Origin: Chloroflexota bacterium
GTDB taxonomy: Bacteria > Chloroflexota > Anaerolineae > Anaerolineales > Villigracilaceae
Assembly (NCBI GenBank): GCA_021823555.1
Contig: JAKANW010000015.1
Location: 1-15,255, forward strand
Length of the DNA: 15,255 nt
Direction: 5' to 3'
Shown: in pieces, positions 6,707-12,300 of the stretch
Layout: each line of letters begins with the position of its first letter
Position numbering within the stretch: position 1 is the first letter of the stretch
The notes under the pieces: model-generated
The model's database searches: none
Seen by the model: the letters and a program-made list of their open reading frames with translations, nothing else
What the model was told of the DNA's origin: nothing
Position numbers and translations under genes: made by a program

Positions 6707-8294
6707 GAGCCAGGTGGCAGAGCTGGAAAGGTATGCGCGGGAGAAGGGGTATCGGCTATCGAAAGAATTTTACTTTCTGGATCAAGCGGTGAGCGGTGCG
6801 CAGTTGGCACGTCCGGCTTTGGATCGCTTGCGAGACCTGACAGGGGAAGGCCTGTTTGAAACGGTGTTATGTCTAAGCCCGGATCGTCTGTCACGGCAAT
6901 ACGCGCATCCATGGATCTTGATGGAAGAGATGAAACGAGCGGGCGTCAAGGTGGTGTTCGTCAACCGGCCGTCCGTGGAAGATAATCCGCAAGGGCAACT
7001 ACTGTTGGGCATCCAGGGTTTGTTTTCTGAATACGAGCGGGCGGTCATCACAGACCGACTGCGACGCGGGAAACTTCACCGTGTTCGTCATGGCGAACTG
7101 GTCAATCCTGTGCCGCCTTATGGCTATCGTTATATTCCGGTCAGCGAGCCGAACGGTGGACGCTGGGAGGAGCATCCGATTGAAAGAGAGGTAGTCAGCC
7201 AGATCTATACTGCCTATACTGAAAACGGACTGCCGATTGGCAAAATTGCGGAGAAACTGAACGAAAATATCGCCAAAATGCCACCGCGCGGCAGGCGTTG
7301 GGGTTATAGTACGGTGCAGGTCATTCTGAAACAGCCAGCCTACACAGGCCAAACACACTACAATCGCACCCGCACTTGTCATGAAGTGATTGGAAGTCCA
7401 AAGAAACATGGTCGCGGCGTGCGGCATTCTGCGATTCATCAGGCACGACCCAAAGACGAATGGATCCCGATGAACGTGCCGCCGCTGATTTCGGAAGAAG
7501 TGTGGCAGAAAGCGCAGGAACGCCTGGAGATGAATCGGAAATTTTCTTCACGCAACAACACCCCCCGTTTTTATTTGTTGCGCAGTCTGTTGCTGTGCGA
7601 TGTGTGTGGACGAACGATGACGGGGCGAGGGGCGCATGACGCACCTGCCTACTACTGTGCCCATCACGGCAAGCATCGCGCTCCGGATGTCCCCGAACAT
7701 ACCCGCACCATTTCAAGTCAAGTCATTGAGCCGCTGGTCTGGCAGGCGGTGACGCAACTCTTGCGCAACCCAACCTTACTGGCTGATGCTTGGGCAAGCG
7801 AGACGCAAACCGACCAGAACGCACCCGAAGAACAGGATCGTTTACAGGCTCGTTTGAAAGCCCTGGAACGCCAATGGCAACGCCTGCTGGATTTGTTCCA
7901 GGATGAAAAGATCGAGAAGGCTGAGTTGTCCAACCGCAAAGAACGACTCGACCAGGAACGGCAAGCGATTCAAACGCGCTTGCAGCAATTCCAGCGCCTG
8001 GCCCAACAGGAGCGTGTCAAGCAAACCATGCTGGAAGACTTCACGGTTTTCTGCCAGCAGGTGAACGCAAACTTGGAAAATCCTACCCCGCAACTCAAAC
8101 AGGAAGTGATTCGGTTGTTAATTGATCACGGGATAGTCGGGAAAGACGAGATCGTGATCAAGCACATCGTCCCGACAGACGAGGATTGTCGATTGAAACC
8201 AGGACGTAGAAAAACGCTGATTTTTGCTGATCCAAGAAGAAAAATCTGCGTTTTCAGCGTGAATCAGCGTCCCGATTTTGAAAGTGTAAGGTAA
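6639..8294 (+). CDS. Large serine recombinase (site-specific integrase)
   Basis: A 551-residue DNA integrase of the large serine recombinase family. It would cut both att sites by a Ser-DNA linkage and rejoin them after subunit rotation. The N-terminal resolvase domain starts AAVYARVST with catalytic Ser12 and Arg10. It continues with LSPDRLSRQY and the FSEYERAVITDRLRRGK segment leading to the long E helix. The recombinase domain follows (VPPYGYRYIP, about 155-165; STVQVILKQPAYTG). A zinc ribbon has C320, C323 and C340 with nearby His342/343. A coiled coil (about 397-465) then rises from it, the part that controls synapsis in this family. Length is normal. The stop TAA (8292-8294) lies inside the right attachment-site arm. 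The last ~28 residues (RKTLIFADPRRKICVFSVNQ onward) are encoded by an inverted-repeat sequence. It is probably functional, since all core motifs are intact. Confidence 0.95.
   Translation: MNQLAAVYARVSTLQQEQEATIESQVAELERYAREKGYRLSKEFYFLDQAVSGAQLARPALDRLRDLTGEGLFETVLCLSPDRLSRQYAHPWILMEEMKRAGVKVVFVNRPSVEDNPQGQLLLGIQGLFSEYERAVITDRLRRGKLHRVRHGELVNPVPPYGYRYIPVSEPNGGRWEEHPIEREVVSQIYTAYTENGLPIGKIAEKLNENIAKMPPRGRRWGYSTVQVILKQPAYTGQTHYNRTRTCHEVIGSPKKHGRGVRHSAIHQARPKDEWIPMNVPPLISEEVWQKAQERLEMNRKFSSRNNTPRFYLLRSLLLCDVCGRTMTGRGAHDAPAYYCAHHGKHRAPDVPEHTRTISSQVIEPLVWQAVTQLLRNPTLLADAWASETQTDQNAPEEQDRLQARLKALERQWQRLLDLFQDEKIEKAELSNRKERLDQERQAIQTRLQQFQRLAQQERVKQTMLEDFTVFCQQVNANLENPTPQLKQEVIRLLIDHGIVGKDEIVIKHIVPTDEDCRLKPGRRKTLIFADPRRKICVFSVNQRPDFESVR
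8211..8254. repeat. Inverted repeat in the recombinase 3' end
   Basis: AAAACGCTGATTTTT (8211-8225) and AAAAATCTGCGTTTT (8240-8254) are complementary at 14 of 15 positions around a 14-nt loop, followed by two direct copies of TCAGCGT (8254-8269). The motif resembles dispersed 'ctgattttt...atctgcg...atcagcgt' intergenic repeats I associate with many bacterial genomes, yet here it is read through as coding sequence. Confidence 0.65.
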
Positions 8295-8309
8295 TCAAGA
8301 GATAAGCCT
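8285..8309 (+). other. attR candidate
   Basis: The element-side arm TGTAAGGTAATCA (8285-8297) is followed by the second copy of the 13-bp core (8297-8309). Host sequence TGATTTAGATGG follows. The arm is the inverted partner of the one in attL. Confidence 0.7.
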
Positions 8310-8336
8310 TGATTTAGATGGAAAATGTTGTATAAC
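8309..8336 (+). promoter_or_regulatory. Sigma70-like promoter for usp-glucan synthase operon
   Basis: TTGATT (8309-8314) and TATAAC (8331-8336) are separated by 16 bases, upstream of the UspA start. The -35 box begins at the last base of the attR core, so integration occurred right at the edge of this promoter and left it intact. The untranslated leader would be about 80 bases. Confidence 0.5.
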
Positions 8337-8421
8337 TATAGCAGAGGGGAATATAAATGGTGTGTTCCAATTCAACCATGTTTTCACCGCTGATTAAATC
8401 TTGTTCTGATTGGAGGACACG

Positions 8422-9387
8422 GTGATCAATCATATCCTTGTTCCATTGGATGGGTCCGCCCTAGCGGAATGTGTCCTTCCACATGTACTGGCTGTTGCGT
8501 CAGCATTTGAACCGCGCGTCACGGTTCTGCATATTCTTGAACTCCCACATGCAAGTGGAGGCGAGCTGGCAATTGACCCGCTGGATTGGCATCTCAAAAA
8601 GCGCGAGGCGGGAGTTTATCTCGATGGAATTGCCGCCCGATTGCGAGACGCCAACCTGAAAGTCAAAGAAGTGATTTTGGAGGGACTACCCGCCGAACGC
8701 ATCATTGACTTTGCCAACAATAATGATGCGGATCTGATTGCCCTCAGCACGCACGGGCGAAGCGGATTAAGCGGATGGAACATCAGCAGTGTGGTACAGA
8801 AGATCATTCTGCGCGCGTTTAAATCCACACTCCTGGTGAGAGCATATAAATCTTCCGGCGCAGAACCTGCCGCCATTCACTACCATCGCCTGTTCGTCGG
8901 GCTGGATTGCTCGGCGCGGGCGGAATACATCCTGCCGGTGGCGGTTGGCCTGGCGCAATTCTACAAAGCCCAACTTATCCTGGGAACGGTCATTCGAAAG
9001 CCGGAAATGCTCCATCGCTTCCCGCTCTCGGACGATGACCTGGAGCTTGTCACCCGCATTGCTGACCGGAACTACCGTGCGGCCTCGCATTATTTCGAAC
9101 AACTACGCTCACAGTTATCACTGCAGGAGATTGACCTGCAAACCCGCCTAGTCGTCAGCGACAACATGACGGCCGCGCTCCACGACATGGTGGAGCAGGA
9201 AAACGCCGATCTTGTCATGCTGGTGGCGCACGGCCATTCGGGCGAAGGTCGCTGGCCTTATGGAAGCATCACCAACAGTTTTATCGCGTACGGCACTACC
9301 TCCCTGATGATCATGCAAGACCTTTCCGGGGACGAGATCAAACGCACCCAGGCCGAAATGGCCACGCGCGAAACCAAAGGACATTGA
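8422..9387 (+). CDS. Universal stress protein, tandem UspA domains
   Basis: A cytoplasmic 321-residue protein of two UspA folds: domain 1 about 1-145 (starting INHILVPLDGSALAE) and domain 2 about 157-305 (starting HRLFVGLDCSARAEYILPVA). UspA proteins aid survival under starvation, oxidative or envelope stress. The family ATP motif G-2x-G-9x-G(S/T) is altered. Domain 1 reads STHGRSGLSGWNISS, with the first and last Gly replaced by Ser. Domain 2 reads VAHGHSGEGRWPYGS, with only the first Gly lost. Domain 2 is thus the better candidate for nucleotide binding. The GTG start is set by GGAGG at 8412-8416, five bases upstream; a TTG at 8410 overlaps that site and is rejected. The following glucan-synthase gene starts three bases after this stop, so the two are likely co-transcribed. 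Confidence 0.92.
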   Translation: MINHILVPLDGSALAECVLPHVLAVASAFEPRVTVLHILELPHASGGELAIDPLDWHLKKREAGVYLDGIAARLRDANLKVKEVILEGLPAERIIDFANNNDADLIALSTHGRSGLSGWNISSVVQKIILRAFKSTLLVRAYKSSGAEPAAIHYHRLFVGLDCSARAEYILPVAVGLAQFYKAQLILGTVIRKPEMLHRFPLSDDDLELVTRIADRNYRAASHYFEQLRSQLSLQEIDLQTRLVVSDNMTAALHDMVEQENADLVMLVAHGHSGEGRWPYGSITNSFIAYGTTSLMIMQDLSGDEIKRTQAEMATRETKGH

Positions 9388-9390
9388 ACC

Positions 9391-12300
9391 GTGTTCAATA
9401 ATGTTCCGCTCCCCGGGACGGAACCTGTCACCGCCCTGCAAAACAGAATATCATCCCGCGACTGGCTGGATCAACTCGCGCTCCATCTTGCCCAAACCCT
9501 CGAACCGGTCAAGCGCCCCGGCAATACCGACCCCCTGCCCGGGCGTTTGAAAACCTTGGAAGCATTTCTCCATTCTGCGTACCGCTACTTCGATGAATCC
9601 AGCCGGGCGGGAGGATCCGTCTCGCACGCTGCCGAATGGATGCTGGATAATTTCTACATCGTCAAGCAGGCCCTTCACCAGACCGGCGAAAACCTCCCCG
9701 CCGATTTTTATCAGCGTCTTCCTAAAGCAAATGTAAACGGCAGTGAAATGGCGCGCATCCACATCCTGGCTTTTACGTTGACCAAAACCGGTGAAAGTCT
9801 CCTCGATGTAGACCAGATCAAAAGTTTCATTCGGGCATTTCAAAGCGTTACCGTACTTAAGATCGGGGAAACCTGGGCGCTGGCTCCCATGTTGAGACTC
9901 AGCGTTCTCGAAACTCTCGCAGACGCCCTGGCGCGCATCACACACTTGGAGTTACCCCCCGCGTCCTTCCCTAACTCTTCGACACCGTTTCGACCAGCTC
10001 AACGCGGCGGCTCAGAGCGACGCCTTTGGCCTGCCGCGCCGGACGAGAAGCCGAATCACTCCCCGATCAATGACGAAACCATCGTGATCAACAGCATTGT
10101 CAGCCTGCGAATGCTCGCCACACAAGACTGGCAAATAATTTTCGAAAGCGCCTGCATGGTGGAAGGCATCCTGCGTGAGGACCCGGCCAGTGTTTACGCC
10201 CGCATGGACTTTGACACGCGCAACCGCTATCGAAATGTTATCGAAGAAATTGCATCGGGAACCCAGGCGGATGAAATAACCATCGCGCGCGAATCAATCC
10301 ACCTTGCCCAGAACGGAGAACGGCCCCGCACGCGTCACGTCGGCTATTACCTGATTGGCCCCGGCAGATCAATCCTTGAAACGCGGTTGGGCTATCGGCC
10401 TGCGCGTGAAAGCCGCCTGCGCCGGTGGTTGGCCGACCGTTCTGTACCGGCTTACCTGGGAAGTATTGCTGTTCTAACGATACTGTTGTGTTTGGGAGCA
10501 GTTGGGTATTCCTTATTCGCAGGCGGAAACCTCCTTCAAATCTTTATCGCAATGGCATTGGCAGTTTTGCCAGCCTCCGCCGTCGCTATTGATTTGACCA
10601 ACTGGCTGGTGATTAAAACCATGCCGCCGCGCATTCTTCCCCGCCTCAATTTTCAGGATGGCATTCCACCCGAATTCAGCGCCATGGTGGTCATCCCCTC
10701 CCTGCTCAAGAGCGAACTTGAACTGGAGTCGCTCCTGCATCAACTTGAAAATCATTACCTCGGCAATGCAGACCCGAATGTCCGCTTTGCCCTGTTGACC
10801 GATTTTGTTGACGCTCCACAAAAAGAATTGCCCGGCGAAGCGCAGTTGATCGAGCAGGCCAAAACCGGAATCGAACAACTCAATGCTCGTTACAGCAATG
10901 AAGTCTATCAGCCCTTCTATCTTTTCCACCGCGAGCGTATTTGGAATTCTGCCGAAAGCTGTTGGATGGGGTGGGAACGCAAGCGCGGTAAATTGGTTGA
11001 ATTCAATGGTTCACTAAGCGGGGAACAAAAATCCGCTTTCACCGTTCAAATAGGCGACCTGAGCGTTTTGCCCGCGATCCGCTATGTGGTCACGCTGGAT
11101 GCGGATACCACGCTGCCGCGCGACAGCGTCCGCAGCCTGGCCGGTATCCTCGCCCATCCGCTGAATCAGGCGGAATTCGATCCTGAAACAGGGGCGCTTA
11201 TGGATGGTTACACAGTGCTCCAACCTCGGGTCCAGGTGAGACCGGCGATCGCAAATCGTTCGATCTTCGCCCGCATTTATTCCGGCGATATGACGCTTGA
11301 TCTCTATACCCGCGCCGTGTCGGATGTCTATCAGGATTTATTCGGTGAGGGAAGTTACGTCGGCAAAGGGATTTACGATGTGGCGGCGTTTGAACGATGC
11401 CTGGATGGACGCGTCCCTGATAATATGTTGTTGAGTCACGATCTATTCGAGGGGATTCATGGACGCTGCGGCCTGGTTACGAACGTGGTTCTATTTGAAG
11501 ATTATCCACTGCACTATGTGGCATACACATATCGTCTCCATCGCTGGATCAGAGGGGACTGGCAACTATTGCCCTGGCTTAAGTCCCAGGTGCCGCACAG
11601 AACAAATCGGAAGATATCCAATGATCTTTCCATGCTGGATCGTTGGAAGATCATTGACAACCTGCGCCGCAGCCTGGTCAGCCCGTCCGTTCTGGCATTG
11701 ATGATTGGCGGCTGGTTGTTTTTACCCGGTTTCAGTTTGGTCTGGACAGCGCTGGCGCTTTCCACATTTGCCCTGGCGATCATGTTTGGCTTGCTCGCTA
11801 CGCTCCGAGCGAGGCGAACGGATCAATATCCTGAAACGACTGCACGGCCTGTCCAGCAGGCGGCGCTGCGCGCTCTGTTCCAAATCGTTTTCCTACCGCA
11901 TGAGGCGCTCATTGCTTTGGATGCCATCGCAACCGCTCTCGTACGCATGACGATCACGCGCAAACGTTTGCTCCAATGGGTGACAGCGGCGCATACGGTC
12001 AATGTATTCGGCAGGGAATTAAAAATACGCGCGGCCTGGCATGAGATGATCTTTGCTCCAGCGTTTTCTGTTCTTCTGATTTTACCGGTGATATTACATA
12101 ACCCGCTTGTGCTTTTACTGGCCGCGCCATTTCTATTCGGCTGGATACTTTCGCCTTATGTTGCTGTTCGGATCAGCAGGCCAATTGCCTTTGCACCGGA
12201 AAAGCTCACTCCACATCATGAAAACCGATTACGGCAACTGGCGCGCACGACTTGGCTGTACTTTGAGAAATTCGTCGGCCCAGACGACCACTGGCTTCCG

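Larger units (their letters stand above)
6297..8309 (+). mobile_element. Minimal serine-integrase element (2000-bp unit)
   Basis: The element is bounded by two identical copies of AAGAGATAAGCCT at 6297-6309 and 8297-8309, exactly 2000 bp apart. Just inside the left copy is GATTACCTT, and just inside the right copy is its reverse complement AAGGTAATC. Joining the ends (as in an excised circle) gives TGTAAGGTAATCA - AGAGATAAGCC - TGATTACCTTGCA, whose 13-bp arms match at 12 of 13 positions as an inverted repeat. That is the structure expected of a serine-integrase attP, with the direct repeat as core. Its only contents are a small ORF and a large serine recombinase. It lacks cargo, replication and transfer genes. 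Confidence 0.75.
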
